A DNA stretch of 64,000 nucleotides. It comes from Aphodosoma sp045126975 (GTDB taxonomy: Bacteria > Bacteroidota > Bacteroidia > Bacteroidales > Paludibacteraceae). Below the pieces are notes generated by a model that had not been told where the DNA came from, searched no databases, and saw only the letters and a program-made list of their open reading frames with translations. The stretch is from the NCBI GenBank assembly GCA_045126975.1, contig JBGVPL010000015.1:34672-98671 (forward strand), in the 5' to 3' direction. The position numbers were made by a program, and so were the translations under genes. Numbering within the stretch: the first letter of the stretch is position 1; each line of letters begins with the position of its first letter. Of the stretch, positions 25,469 to 35,385 are shown in pieces.

Positions 25469-27913
25469 TTAATATCCCATTAATTTCAAGTGATTAGCAA
25501 CCTTTGCTTCCAAGTCAGCAATTTCTGCATCAATCTCAGACAAAGTTTGCGCATAGCGCTCAGCAAGAGCAGATACCTTTGAAGTCAGTTGTTGGCTAAT
25601 GCGTTGCATCTCGCCATCGAGGCGAGCAGAGAGCGATGCAAACCACTTTTTCTCAACGACCAATCGCTTGATATCCTCCTCCGAAAGGTCAGCATACTTA
25701 ACCATCAAAGCTGTAAGTAGATCATATTTACGTTCCTTGAGAATCTTCTTATTGAGAGAGATATCGCCTTTAAGAGTGAGGTAATTCTGCAACACAGCAA
25801 TCTCCTCTGCATCTGCCTTCTTATCAAGTGCCTTAATACGTTTCTTAACATTACCATCATTTATCTTGCTATCGGCAAAATTATCTTCATCGAGGTAGTT
25901 CTCAGCTTGCTCTTCAACGAGTTCAGCAAGTTGCGCTTCGTTTTGTGCCAAATGCTCCTCTGCAGCAGCGATAAGGTCACGCTTATCAGCAAAATACTCG
26001 TCGATAACAATAGAAACAGGGAGTAAATCGCATACAACATCCTCGGGTGCAGCAGCCTTCTTCTCTTTTTTATTCTTTTCGTCTTTCTTCTTCGATACGG
26101 GTTGAGGTGTATAGAGCTGTACATTCCAACCTCCAGACGAAATCATATAGCAATCGTCTTGCATAGTCTCGCCCCAATAATTCATCAGGCTGTCATAGAC
26201 ATCGTATGCATCAACAAGCGACTTATCCACCCCAAAAATTTCCAATAGAGAATTACCAAGTTGTTCAATAAGAACCTTCGGTGCAAAACCTTGAACAAGG
26301 GCATTAAGTTGCACACGATGTTTGTCGCACCAATCGACAAAACTCTTCTTAAACACCTCTCCCTGTTGTTGAAAATCAGTATTAGTTGCAACAGTATCGC
26401 GCACAGTTTCTTGCTTGCAATTTAGCGAATAGTAACCTTCGCGCGTTGGATGTTCAACAAAGAGTTCTGCACACAATGAGGGGCATACATTCCAATAAGT
26501 ATCAAATTGGTCTATATCATGTTTAGGCAGACCGCCGTAGAGATGCGCATCAATATCTTGCAATATTTCGGAATCAGGAGCAGATACATAACGAGGAATA
26601 TTGAGATTGAAATCGTTGCGTTCTATCTCTTCCATAGAAACAAAGCGAGCAAAGTGAGGAACATCGCGTTGTGCCTGCCATACATCGACAATACGGCGGA
26701 TATCTTGCTCACGCAAACGGTTCTTAGCACCATCCTTTATAAAGCCACTCTTTGCATCAATCATAAAGACACCCTTACGACTTGCCGCATCCGATTTCTC
26801 AATGATAATGATACAAGCAGGTATACCAGTACCAAAGAATAGATTGGCTGGGAGACCTATGATGCCTTTAATATATCGCTTCTCGGCAACGAGATATTTA
26901 CGTATTTGAGCTTCAGCATTGCCTCGAAAAAGTACACCGTGCGGCAAAATACAAGCAGCACAACCCGTTTGTTTCAGCGAACGCACAATATGAAGCAAGA
27001 AAGCATAATCACCATTCTTTTCTGGAGGAACACCAATCTTTATACCCTCGCCCCAACGATGAAATTCATCCTCTACCTTAGCACTTTTAAGCCACGACTT
27101 AGTTGAGAATGGAGGATTTGCCACAATATAGTCAAAAGTTTTAAGTTGACTATCATCGCTCTTAAATTGAGGGTCGTTGATAGTATCACCTTGCTTAATA
27201 TCTGCATAAATCTCATTATGCAGAATCATATTCATTTTTGCCAAACCTACAGTAGCATTATCCTTCTCCTGCCCATAAACAGATGCACCCTCTGGTGTCT
27301 CGTACATAGCTCTTAGGAGTAACGAACCCGAGCCACATGTAGGGTCGTAGATGGTTGTTCGCTTACCATTTTTAGCATTGTTTAAACCAATAACCTTAGC
27401 CATAACACGGCTAACTTCGGCAGGAGTATAAAATTGACCCTTACTTTTACCACTTTCGGTAGCAAAGTTCTTCATCAAATATTCGTAGGCATCGCCAATG
27501 AGATCGTCGTCAGCGGCACGATTCTTACTAAAATCGAGATTTTCATTTTGGAATACGGCAATAAGATTACTCAAAGTATCAACTTTATCCTTGCCCTTAC
27601 CCAGTTTCGTATCATCCTCAAAATCGGCAATAAAGACACCCTCAAGCTGATTAGCTTCTGCCAGAGCAGCCATCTTCTTGTTCATCTCCTCACCTATATT
27701 TGGATTACCCTTGAGCGCAACAAAATCCTCAAAGTAACAACCATTAGGAATCTCAATATCAAACGCAGAATCACTGCGACTCTTGTCGCTAATGTATTTA
27801 ACAAAAAGTATTACCAACACATAATCTTTGTATTGACTTGCATCCATACCGCCACGAAGCTCATCGCAGCATTTCCAAAGTGTACTATATAATTCGGATT
27901 TTTTAACAGCCAT
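25469..27913 (-). CDS. hsdM: Type I restriction enzyme, M (methylase) subunit
   Basis: 814 aa, the long subtype. HsdM N-terminal helices (1-130), then the adenine N6-methyltransferase core with the SAM-binding DPTCGSGS (190-197) and catalytic NPPF (266-269). The C-terminal ~250 residues add a lysine-rich linker (KKKDEKNKKEKKAAAPED) and long coiled coils that likely contact HsdS. All motifs are intact. It heads the restriction operon and has a leader of about 310 nt from the best promoter. Confidence 0.96.
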   Translation of the reverse strand: MAVKKSELYSTLWKCCDELRGGMDASQYKDYVLVILFVKYISDKSRSDSAFDIEIPNGCYFEDFVALKGNPNIGEEMNKKMAALAEANQLEGVFIADFEDDTKLGKGKDKVDTLSNLIAVFQNENLDFSKNRAADDDLIGDAYEYLMKNFATESGKSKGQFYTPAEVSRVMAKVIGLNNAKNGKRTTIYDPTCGSGSLLLRAMYETPEGASVYGQEKDNATVGLAKMNMILHNEIYADIKQGDTINDPQFKSDDSQLKTFDYIVANPPFSTKSWLKSAKVEDEFHRWGEGIKIGVPPEKNGDYAFLLHIVRSLKQTGCAACILPHGVLFRGNAEAQIRKYLVAEKRYIKGIIGLPANLFFGTGIPACIIIIEKSDAASRKGVFMIDAKSGFIKDGAKNRLREQDIRRIVDVWQAQRDVPHFARFVSMEEIERNDFNLNIPRYVSAPDSEILQDIDAHLYGGLPKHDIDQFDTYWNVCPSLCAELFVEHPTREGYYSLNCKQETVRDTVATNTDFQQQGEVFKKSFVDWCDKHRVQLNALVQGFAPKVLIEQLGNSLLEIFGVDKSLVDAYDVYDSLMNYWGETMQDDCYMISSGGWNVQLYTPQPVSKKKDEKNKKEKKAAAPEDVVCDLLPVSIVIDEYFADKRDLIAAAEEHLAQNEAQLAELVEEQAENYLDEDNFADSKINDGNVKKRIKALDKKADAEEIAVLQNYLTLKGDISLNKKILKERKYDLLTALMVKYADLSEEDIKRLVVEKKWFASLSARLDGEMQRISQQLTSKVSALAERYAQTLSEIDAEIADLEAKVANHLKLMGY

Positions 27914-28309
27914 AACTGCCTAGATTATTACTAATTTATTAACTCTTAGATATCTTCATTAAAAATTTTGATAATTTACAAATTTACTATTCTTTTCTTA
28001 CATTCGTAAATTATTTTTACCCTTCATTTGTAATATATTTACTATTTGTGGTAATTTTACCTAACAATAGACAATGAATGCATCGTAAATCACAAATCCA
28101 AATGCTATTTATAGCACTTAAAAGAGTATGAATTTAGATATAATAGTAGAAAAAAGTATTTACAAACTACTAATTTACAACTTTATAATTTTTCCGCCAA
28201 AACTATCTTTAACCTTAAAGAGTATTCTTCTGCAAAGATACAAAATAAAATTGCCAAAAGCAAGTGATTTTTGTTGTTTTAAGACATATACACTATATAT
28301 AATTGGTTA
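27914..28309. other. 396-bp gap upstream of hsdM
   Basis: No gene is seen. It holds the likely operon promoter (28233-28264) and, close to hsdM, an AT-rich stretch (about 27966-28060) with repeated tttac/gtaaa words such as cttacattcgtaaat and atttactatttgtgg. A second -7-like box on the minus strand, TAAATTTG, lies at 27986-27979 but has no -33 partner. Confidence 0.5.
28233..28264 (-). promoter_or_regulatory. Probable promoter of the hsdM operon
   Basis: Minus strand: CTTG (28264-28261), 20 bp, TATCTTTG (28240-28233). It leaves a 5' leader of about 310 nt before hsdM. Confidence 0.55.
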
Positions 28310-29404
28310 TCAATACAATTCCTTAACATAAAATTTACATTCTTCTATAATTTCGCGACAACGTTTTTCAGTCATACGTATTGCGACACCAACGGCAATC
28401 ATATCGGCTTTGGTTGGTAGTCCTGAACCGTTTACAGTGGTGGCATGTTCGCCATTATATCCTGCTGGACTATAAGTCAAATCATAGGCTGGAGCCAAAT
28501 GCCAACCCGAATCGGTGTATATGAAACTGAAATTCTTTGCATGGTCGTCACGATTCTTAGCCAACACATTGAACACCATGCGCCTAAACATTTGCTCAAC
28601 CTCTTTCGGACTCTGAGTCAACCACCCCGTCAGATTCAACAATACCGAATAATCCAACGAAGGCACCTGATGCGAAACACACAGCATAGCCGCAGCCGTA
28701 ATCACATGCCTACGCACACCATCCACCACATCAAAACGTTTGGTTGCAAAATAACAATCATCTATCAATTTGAAATCAGGCACATCAATACCACACTTGC
28801 GTGCTACGTCATTATAGTGCCACTCCATTTGCCCCATATCCATTGGGTCATACGTATGCCTAAACTTTACAATCCAACTACCCTCCTCATCTTGCAACAA
28901 ACATTTAGGTCGGCATCCACCCGAATTGCCACTACTGCGATACAACAACTCCTCATCGACATCTGCCTTTTCGCCAAACAAATCCAACGCCATCTGCTGC
29001 AATTCATCCATTTTGGGCAACGATTTCGCTTCGCCTTGCAACATTTCGGGCACATAACTCAAAGCCCCCATACCAGCACATCCCACAATGCTCAATCGTT
29101 GCAATGGAGTCAACGCAAAATCATCCACCCCATGACGACGCAACATACGATTTAACAGATAGCGTACATATCCATCTGGCAAACTATCTTCGAAAACTCC
29201 AAAATTACCATAAAAAGGCTCTCGCTTAGCAATAAATAACTCCGACTTTAAGGGCAATTCGCGAGGCGAAATCGAGAAACCATCCGCCAACCACTCCTTG
29301 TCATATTCAAAAACACAACGACTTCCGTCGGGGGTGAGAGCCAACACCCCAACTTTACGATTACGGTACATCACCACCAATCTATTTATCTCTGTTATCA
29401 ACAT
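28310..29404 (-). CDS. hipA: HipA-type serine/threonine kinase toxin
   Basis: 364 aa. HipA-family kinase: N-terminal subdomain (VGVLALTPDGSRCVFEYD, FEDSLPDGY), the glycine-rich SSGNSGGCRPK segment (157-167), the catalytic NRDDHAKNFSF (284-294) and the metal-binding PAYDLTYS. In the studied HipA proteins the kinase phosphorylates a tRNA synthetase and is held by HipB. The gene overlaps its hipB-like partner by about 23 bp. It borders the restriction island. Confidence 0.9.
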   Translation of the reverse strand: MLITEINRLVVMYRNRKVGVLALTPDGSRCVFEYDKEWLADGFSISPRELPLKSELFIAKREPFYGNFGVFEDSLPDGYVRYLLNRMLRRHGVDDFALTPLQRLSIVGCAGMGALSYVPEMLQGEAKSLPKMDELQQMALDLFGEKADVDEELLYRSSGNSGGCRPKCLLQDEEGSWIVKFRHTYDPMDMGQMEWHYNDVARKCGIDVPDFKLIDDCYFATKRFDVVDGVRRHVITAAAMLCVSHQVPSLDYSVLLNLTGWLTQSPKEVEQMFRRMVFNVLAKNRDDHAKNFSFIYTDSGWHLAPAYDLTYSPAGYNGEHATTVNGSGLPTKADMIAVGVAIRMTEKRCREIIEECKFYVKELY

Positions 29405-29708
29405 TTCTTCCTCGTTTTCTATTTTTGTTACTATTAATCTCTTCTAATTCGCGCATTGTAGAATATAGTGGTTCGCTCATCACGGCCTTCATATCTGCAG
29501 CATAGCCAAGCGACATAACAATAGCCACAAACGATTCGAGCGAAATCTTATGCTTCTGCTCAAACTTGGCAATAGTCGGCACAGGCACACCGCTCATCTG
29601 CGACAAAGCACCACGCGACAACCCTTTTTCTAAACGACGCTTCTGCAATCGCTCAGCCAAACCACGCAGAACATCCGCCGTGCTTTCTAACTCAAAATTA
29701 TACAACAT
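29382..29708 (-). CDS. HipB-type HTH antitoxin
   Basis: 108 aa from ATG 29708 (MLYNFELESTADVLRGL); an in-frame ATG at 29744 is possible but lies closer to the promoter. An HTH_3-type domain is visible (RRLEKGLSRGALSQMSGVPVPTIAKFEQ) followed by a short basic tail. It is the partner of the overlapping HipA gene and likely represses their shared promoter at 29789-29820. Confidence 0.88.
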   Translation of the reverse strand: MLYNFELESTADVLRGLAERLQKRRLEKGLSRGALSQMSGVPVPTIAKFEQKHKISLESFVAIVMSLGYAADMKAVMSEPLYSTMRELEEINSNKNRKRGRNVDNRDK

Positions 29709-29788
29709 AAGAAATACAATAATATCTTTTAAACAATAAAACAACCATTAACAAATACAATAATATTCGTTATTTAGAATTTATCATG

Positions 29789-29820
29789 CAAAGATAGTAC
29801 AAATATTCTGTTCTGACAAA
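29789..29820 (-). promoter_or_regulatory. Promoter of hipBA
   Basis: Minus strand: TTTG (29820-29817), 20 bp, TATCTTTG (29796-29789). Good consensus match. Confidence 0.7.
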
Positions 29821-29918
29821 TATTTTACATAAAAAACACAAAATAACTTAAAATACCTATAACATATAGAACAAAATATTACACACAAAAAATATTTTAA
29901 AAAATTATCACTCAAATA

Positions 29919-29950
29919 CTTGCACAGTTCAAAAAAAAGTTATAACTTTG
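29919..29950 (+). promoter_or_regulatory. Promoter of rpsA
   Basis: TTG (29920-29922), 20 bp, TAACTTTG (29943-29950). The rpsA ATG follows 65 bp later. Confidence 0.7.
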
Positions 29951-30014
29951 CGCCCGATTTTAATAACAATATAATGTCTAACCCATTCATTTGAAAATTA
30001 ATTACTTAATTAAA

Positions 30015-31823
30015 ATGGATCAATTCAAAAATTTAACTCCACAAGCTGATTTTGACTGGGATGCATATGCAAAAGGCGATGCATTGTCAAAAGAAGAACG
30101 TGATCAACAAACTGCCCTTTATGATGGTACACTCAACCAAGTGAAAGACAAAGAAGTCATGATGGGTAAAATCATCTCAATGAACAAACGTGAAGTTGTT
30201 GTAAACATCGGTTTCAAATCAGACGGTATCATCCCAATGAGCGAATTCCGTTACAACCCAGACCTCAAAGTAGGTGACGAAGTTGAAGTGTTCATTGAAA
30301 ACCAAGAAGACAAAAAAGGACAACTTATCCTTTCTCACAAAGCTGCTCGCGCTACTCGCTCTTGGGACCGCGTGAACGAAGCTCTCGAAAACAACGAAAT
30401 CGTTAAAGGTTTCGTAAAATGCCGCACTAAAGGTGGTATGATCGTTGACGTATTCGGCATCGAAGCATTCTTACCAGGTTCACAAATCGACGTGAAACCT
30501 ATCCGCGACTACGATGTATTCGTTAACAAAACAATGGAATTCAAAATCGTTAAAATCAACCAAGAATTCAAAAACGTTGTTGTTTCTCACAAAGCTCTTA
30601 TCGAAGCTGAACTTGAACAACAAAAACGCGAAATCATCGGTAAACTCGAAAAAGGTCAAGTACTCGAAGGTGTTGTTAAAAACATCACTTCTTACGGTGT
30701 ATTCATCGACCTTGGTGGCGTAGATGGTCTTATCCACATCACTGACCTCTCTTGGGGCCGCGTTAACCACCCAGAAGAAATCGTTAAACTCGATCAAAAA
30801 ATCAACGTGGTTATCCTTGATTTCGATGACGAGAAAAAACGTATCGCTCTCGGCTTGAAACAACTCACTCCTCACCCATGGGATGCTCTTAACGCTGACC
30901 TTAAAGTAGGTGACAAAATCACTGGTAAAGTAGTTGTTATGGCTGACTACGGCGCATTCGTAGAAGTTATCCCTGGCGTTGAAGGTCTTATCCACGTTTC
31001 AGAAATGAGCTGGAGCCAACACCTCCGCACAGCTAACGACTTCCTCAAAGTAGGCGACGACGTAGAAGCTGTTATCCTTACTCTCGACCGCGACGAACGC
31101 AAAATGTCTCTCGGTATCAAACAACTTAAAGCTGATCCATGGGAAAACATCGATACTAAATACGCTGCTGGCACAAAACACACAGCTCGCGTACGCAACT
31201 TCACTAACTTCGGCGTATTCGTAGAAATCGAAGAAGGTATCGACGGTCTTATCCACATTTCTGATCTTAGCTGGACTAAAAAAATCAAACACCCATCTGA
31301 ATTTACACAAATCGGTTCTGAAATCGAAGTTGTTGTTCTCGAAATCGACAAAGAAAACCGTCGCCTCAGCCTCGGTCACAAACAACTCGAAGAAAACCCA
31401 TGGGATGTATTCGAAACTATCTTCACTCCAGATAGCATCCACGAAGGTACTATCATCGAAATGCTCGACAAAGGTGCTGTAGTTGCTCTCCCTTATGGTG
31501 TTGAAGGCTTCGCTACTCCAAAACACCTTGTTAAAGAAGACGGTTCTAACGCTAAAGTTGACGAAAAACTCAGCTTCAAAGTAATCGAATTCAACAAAGA
31601 AGGCAAACGCATCATCCTTTCTCACAGCCGTATCCACGAAGACGTAGCTAAAGCTGCTGCTGAAGAAGCTGCTGCTGCTGAGAAAAAAGCTACTAAAGCT
31701 GCTAAAGAAGAAATGCCTGCTGTAGAAAAAACTACTCTCGGCGACATCGACGCTCTTTCTGATCTCAAAAACCAAATGATCGAAGACGCTAAAGCAGCCC
31801 TCGAAGCTAAAGAAAACAAATAA
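30015..31823 (+). CDS. rpsA: 30S ribosomal protein S1
   Basis: 602 aa from ATG 30015 (MDQFKNLTPQADFDWD); an upstream in-frame TTG at 29991 is rejected as unusual. At least five S1 RNA-binding domains can be followed (VMMGKIISMNKREVVVNIGFKSDGIIP, VLEGVVKNITSYGVFIDLGG, ITGKVVVMADYGAFVEVIPG, HTARVRNFTNFGVFVEIEEG, and a degenerate last one IHEGTIIEMLDKGAV). It ends in an alanine/lysine-rich tail. It binds mRNA during initiation, which matters in a phylum lacking strong Shine-Dalgarno use. Codon use is strongly biased. Confidence 0.96.
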   Translation: MDQFKNLTPQADFDWDAYAKGDALSKEERDQQTALYDGTLNQVKDKEVMMGKIISMNKREVVVNIGFKSDGIIPMSEFRYNPDLKVGDEVEVFIENQEDKKGQLILSHKAARATRSWDRVNEALENNEIVKGFVKCRTKGGMIVDVFGIEAFLPGSQIDVKPIRDYDVFVNKTMEFKIVKINQEFKNVVVSHKALIEAELEQQKREIIGKLEKGQVLEGVVKNITSYGVFIDLGGVDGLIHITDLSWGRVNHPEEIVKLDQKINVVILDFDDEKKRIALGLKQLTPHPWDALNADLKVGDKITGKVVVMADYGAFVEVIPGVEGLIHVSEMSWSQHLRTANDFLKVGDDVEAVILTLDRDERKMSLGIKQLKADPWENIDTKYAAGTKHTARVRNFTNFGVFVEIEEGIDGLIHISDLSWTKKIKHPSEFTQIGSEIEVVVLEIDKENRRLSLGHKQLEENPWDVFETIFTPDSIHEGTIIEMLDKGAVVALPYGVEGFATPKHLVKEDGSNAKVDEKLSFKVIEFNKEGKRIILSHSRIHEDVAKAAAEEAAAAEKKATKAAKEEMPAVEKTTLGDIDALSDLKNQMIEDAKAALEAKENK

Positions 31824-31854
31824 TTAAGACGTAAATCTTAAATTATTATACACA

Positions 31855-31893
31855 ACAACCGATTCACCCACAAAGTGAATCGGTTGTTTTTTT
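31855..31893 (+). terminator. Terminator of rpsA
   Basis: Perfect 13-bp stem (ACAACCGATTCAC / GTGAATCGGTTGT), seven-base loop, T run. Confidence 0.9.
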
Positions 31894-31903
31894 ATGCAAA
31901 TAC

Positions 31904-31934
31904 TTGCAAAAGAAAAAAATATTTACTACCTTTG
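31904..31934 (+). promoter_or_regulatory. Promoter of the TonB-like gene
   Basis: TTG (31904-31906), 20 bp, TACCTTTG (31927-31934), 32 bp before the ATG at 31966. This rules out the upstream in-frame ATG at 31894. Confidence 0.75.
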
Positions 31935-31965
31935 CCCCTACAAACTCAATCAAATACCCTACACC

Positions 31966-32418
31966 ATGAAAAAGACACTATTTTTAGTAATATTTACCCT
32001 ATTCTGCATAGGGAATATATATACCCAAACGTCTTCTACTGACAAAGATATAATTGAAATAGATTCAACGAAAACTGATACCACAGAAGAAGAATATATA
32101 GAATATTTCTATGTTGAAGATCCACCTGAATTTCCAGGTGGAATGATTGAATTAATGAAATTTATTCAAAAAAATATGCGATATCCTAAAATAGCAATCA
32201 AAAAAGGTATAGAGGGTCGTGTAATTTGTCAATTCACAGTAACAAAAGATGGAAGCATTGAGAATATAATTGTTTTACGAGGTTTACATAAATCATTAGA
32301 TAAAGAAGCTGTTCGCGTAATAAAAAAAATGCCAAAATGGAAACCCGGCAAAAACTATAAAGGTGAAGTCCAAGATTTTAAATACACAATACCTGTTACT
32401 TTCAAATTACCCAAATAA
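31966..32418 (+). CDS. TonB C-terminal domain protein, exported
   Basis: 150 aa from ATG 31966. Signal peptide KKTLFLVIFTLFCIGNIYTQ, an acidic linker (DIIEIDSTKTDTTEEEYIEYF) and a TonB C-terminal domain (PEFPGGMIELMKFIQKNMRYPKIAIKKGIEG, VTKDGSIENIIVLRG, AVRVIKKMPKWKPGK). It lacks the membrane-anchored proline-rich region of a classic energy-transducing TonB, so it is a periplasmic TonB-like protein, a type common in Bacteroidota. Partner unknown. Confidence 0.85.
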   Translation: MKKTLFLVIFTLFCIGNIYTQTSSTDKDIIEIDSTKTDTTEEEYIEYFYVEDPPEFPGGMIELMKFIQKNMRYPKIAIKKGIEGRVICQFTVTKDGSIENIIVLRGLHKSLDKEAVRVIKKMPKWKPGKNYKGEVQDFKYTIPVTFKLPK

Positions 32419-32424
32419 AAAAAC

Positions 32425-32460
32425 AACCACACTCCTACAAGAAGTGTGGTTTTATATTTT
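32425..32460 (+). terminator. Terminator of the TonB-like gene
   Basis: AACCACACT / AGTGTGGTT stem of 9 bp, nine-base loop, then a T-rich stretch. Confidence 0.75.
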
Positions 32461-32699
32461 CGTAAACAACAAACTAACAATTCGCAAAGCGAATAATAAA
32501 TCTGTGTAAATCTGACGAGCGATGTTTTAGTCGAGACTAAAACGAGCGAATTTTATTATTATGCAATAACAAAAAATTAAAATGTAATTTAATTGTGCAG
32601 AGCATAAATAAAATGACAAACAAAGTAAGTAATCAGAATGAAAAGAAAAAATATCTGAGTTATCTGTGAAATCTGTGGGAGAAAATTATTTGAGAGAAA
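32461..32699. repeat. Gap with small hairpins and ctgtgaaatctgtggg repeats
   Basis: No gene. It holds a GTTTTAGT-cgag-ACTAAAAC hairpin between two cgagcga words, a TTCGC-aaa-GCGAA hairpin, and repeated aatctgtgtaaatctg / ttatctgtgaaatctgtggg words. No mutS terminator is evident. Confidence 0.5.
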
Positions 32700-35315
32700 C
32701 TACGATTTCCCCGAAACTATTTTCTTTATCTCGTTCAGTTTCAACAATGCTTCTACTGGTGTGAGGTTATCAATATTCAACCCTAATATCTCGTCACGCA
32801 CTGCCTTAAGCACTGGGTCATCCAATTGAAACATACTAAGTTGAATGCCTTCGCGCACTGCAGCTTTGGTCATATCTTTACCTTCGATGATAGATTGCTT
32901 ATTATCGCGTTCGAGCATCTCTAATACCTCATTAGCACGCTCTACTACCGAACGTGGCATGCCTGCCATCTTCGCTACATGGATACCGAAACTATGCTCA
33001 CTGCCTCCACGCACCAATTTGCGCAAGAATATCACTTTCTTATCTACCTCTCGCACCGACACATTGTAGTTTTTCACACGTGAATACGATTTCTCCATTT
33101 CGTTGAGTTCGTGATAGTGCGTTGCAAATAATGTCTTGGCTCTCACTCCTTTGCGCTCATGTATATACTCCACTATCGCCCATGCTATCGAGATACCGTC
33201 ATAGGTACTCGTACCACGTCCTAATTCGTCGAACAACACAAGACTGCGGTCGGTCATATTATTCAATATACTTGCCGCTTCGTTCATCTCTACCATAAAG
33301 GTCGAATCGCCAACACTGAGATTATCGCTCGCACCAACACGAGTGAAAATCTTATCTACCACCCCTATTCGCGCTGCTTCAGCTGGCACATAACATCCCA
33401 TTTGTGCCAACAACACTATCAGTGCTGTTTGACGCAACAAGGCTGATTTACCTGCCATATTCGGACCGGTAATCATCATCACCTGTTGTTTTTCGCTATC
33501 GAGATAGACATCATTTGGCACATACGCCTCATCTATAGGCAACTGTTTCTCTATCACAGGGTGACGTCCTTGGTGTATATCTACCACGTTTTCGTCAGTA
33601 ATCACCGGGCAGTTATATTTATTCTCGGCACTCACTCGCGCAAAGCCCAACAAACAGTCCAACTGCGCCAATTCTACGCAATCAACCTGTATTGCCGAAA
33701 TATACTCTATCACTGCTTGCACAAGCGAGTTAAACAATTGTGCTTCAAGCACTGCTATCTTCTCCTCTGCGCCTAATATCTTCTCTTCATATTCTTTCAA
33801 TTCGGCTGTAATATAACGCTCAGCACTCACCAATGTCTGCTTGCGTATCCAGTCTGCAGGCACTTTGTCTTTATGCGTATTACGCACCTCTATATAGTAG
33901 CCAAACACGTTGTTATAACTAATCTTAAGGCTTGGAATACCTGTCAACTCGCTCTCACGTTGCTGTATCTGCATCAAATAATCTTTACCATGATAAGCTA
34001 TCTTACGCAATTCGTCTAATTCGGCATTCACTCCTTCGGCTATCACTCCGCCTTTGTTCAACATTGCTGGTGCTGTTTCCGACAATTCGCGTCCTATGCG
34101 CTCTATCAATCTCTCACACGGATTCAATCTATCCGATATTCGCAACATTGGTTCGCAATCTATTGCCGCAGAACATATTTGCTTCACTTCTGATACCGAT
34201 TGTAGTGCTATTTTCAATTGCAACAACTCGCGCGGTGTAACACGGCCTACTGCCACTTTACTCATTATACGTTCTAAATCACCTACTCTACTAAGCGACT
34301 CTTCCAGCATCTCTTTCATCTCACGATTGCGGAACATCTGTGTCACCACCGACAAACGGTCTTCTATCGGTTTCACCTCTTTCAATGGGAATATCAACCA
34401 ACGCTTCAACAATCGTCCGCCCATAGGCGTCACTGTGCGGTCGATTACCTGGCACAAACTGCGCCCCGACTGATGCATACCTCCCAAAAGTTCAAGATTG
34501 CGCACCGTAAATCCATCCATCCACACAAATCTATCACCCTCTATGCGAGCCAACGACGTGATATGCCCCACTTGTTCATGCTTGGTTTGATCAAGATAAT
34601 AAAGCACTGCACCTGCTGCCACCAACCCCATCTCCATATCCTCTACACCAAAGCCCTTAAGGTTCTTAACCTCAAAATGTTTCAACAGCCTACTGCGTGC
34701 CGAATCTATCGTATAAACCCAATCGGGCATCGACTGTAAAAAGTATTTTCCACCCACCAAATCAATCACCTCACTACGCATATCTGCCTCATATATAATC
34801 TCTTTCGGCGCAAACGAACCAATCAATTTCTCTATATAATCAGCCTTACCCTCGCCCACCAAAAACTCGCCTGTCGATATATCTAACAAACTCAACCCCA
34901 CACCCTTTTTAGTCATATACACCGATGCCAAAAAGTTATTCTCTTTCACATCCAATATATTATCATTCACACTCACACCTGGTGTAACCAACTCGGTTAT
35001 ACCACGTTTCACCAACCCTTTGCATGTCTTTGGGTCTTCCAATTGGTCACAAATTGCCACACGCAACCCATGGCGCACCAATTTAGGCAAATAGGTATCC
35101 AACGCATGATGAGGGAAACCTGCTAACTCGACATACTGCGCAGCACCATTGGCCCTACGTGTCAACGTGATACCCAATATCTCGCTCGTACGTATAGCAT
35201 CCTCCGAAAAGGTCTCATAAAAGTCACCCACACGAAACAAAAGCACCGCATCTGGATACTGTGCTTTTATCTCATTATACTGCTTCATCAACGGCGTCTC
35301 AACTACCTTTGCCAT
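32700..35315 (-). CDS. mutS: DNA mismatch repair protein MutS
   Basis: 871 aa from ATG 35315 (MAKVVETPLMKQYNEIKAQYPDA), the conserved family start; the frame is open 47 codons further upstream but that part is repeat DNA. The mismatch-binding FYETF motif is in VGDFYETFSEDA. The ATPase has Walker A GPNMAGKSALLRQ, LVLFDELGRGTSTYDG, and TLFATHYHELNEM. It recognises mismatches as a dimer and recruits MutL. Confidence 0.97.
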   Translation of the reverse strand: MAKVVETPLMKQYNEIKAQYPDAVLLFRVGDFYETFSEDAIRTSEILGITLTRRANGAAQYVELAGFPHHALDTYLPKLVRHGLRVAICDQLEDPKTCKGLVKRGITELVTPGVSVNDNILDVKENNFLASVYMTKKGVGLSLLDISTGEFLVGEGKADYIEKLIGSFAPKEIIYEADMRSEVIDLVGGKYFLQSMPDWVYTIDSARSRLLKHFEVKNLKGFGVEDMEMGLVAAGAVLYYLDQTKHEQVGHITSLARIEGDRFVWMDGFTVRNLELLGGMHQSGRSLCQVIDRTVTPMGGRLLKRWLIFPLKEVKPIEDRLSVVTQMFRNREMKEMLEESLSRVGDLERIMSKVAVGRVTPRELLQLKIALQSVSEVKQICSAAIDCEPMLRISDRLNPCERLIERIGRELSETAPAMLNKGGVIAEGVNAELDELRKIAYHGKDYLMQIQQRESELTGIPSLKISYNNVFGYYIEVRNTHKDKVPADWIRKQTLVSAERYITAELKEYEEKILGAEEKIAVLEAQLFNSLVQAVIEYISAIQVDCVELAQLDCLLGFARVSAENKYNCPVITDENVVDIHQGRHPVIEKQLPIDEAYVPNDVYLDSEKQQVMMITGPNMAGKSALLRQTALIVLLAQMGCYVPAEAARIGVVDKIFTRVGASDNLSVGDSTFMVEMNEAASILNNMTDRSLVLFDELGRGTSTYDGISIAWAIVEYIHERKGVRAKTLFATHYHELNEMEKSYSRVKNYNVSVREVDKKVIFLRKLVRGGSEHSFGIHVAKMAGMPRSVVERANEVLEMLERDNKQSIIEGKDMTKAAVREGIQLSMFQLDDPVLKAVRDEILGLNIDNLTPVEALLKLNEIKKIVSGKS

Positions 35316-35339
35316 ATATATTTCAATTAAAATTAATAA

Positions 35340-35385
35340 CCTTATTCCTTGTTTCCTGTTCCCTATTCCTTGTTCCTTATAAAAA
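35340..35385. repeat. ccctattccttgttcc repeat at a gene end
   Basis: Tract of ttccttgtttcctgttccctattcc type. On the minus strand it writes the last codons of the deacetylase-like gene (IRNKE, stop) and continues to the mutS leader. Same family as 6060, 9371 and 12903. Confidence 0.75.

Noticed and set aside
30999..31775. 258-aa frame opposite rpsA
   Set aside because: Shadow due to the strong codon bias of rpsA; phenylalanine/serine runs mirror gaa and gct codons.
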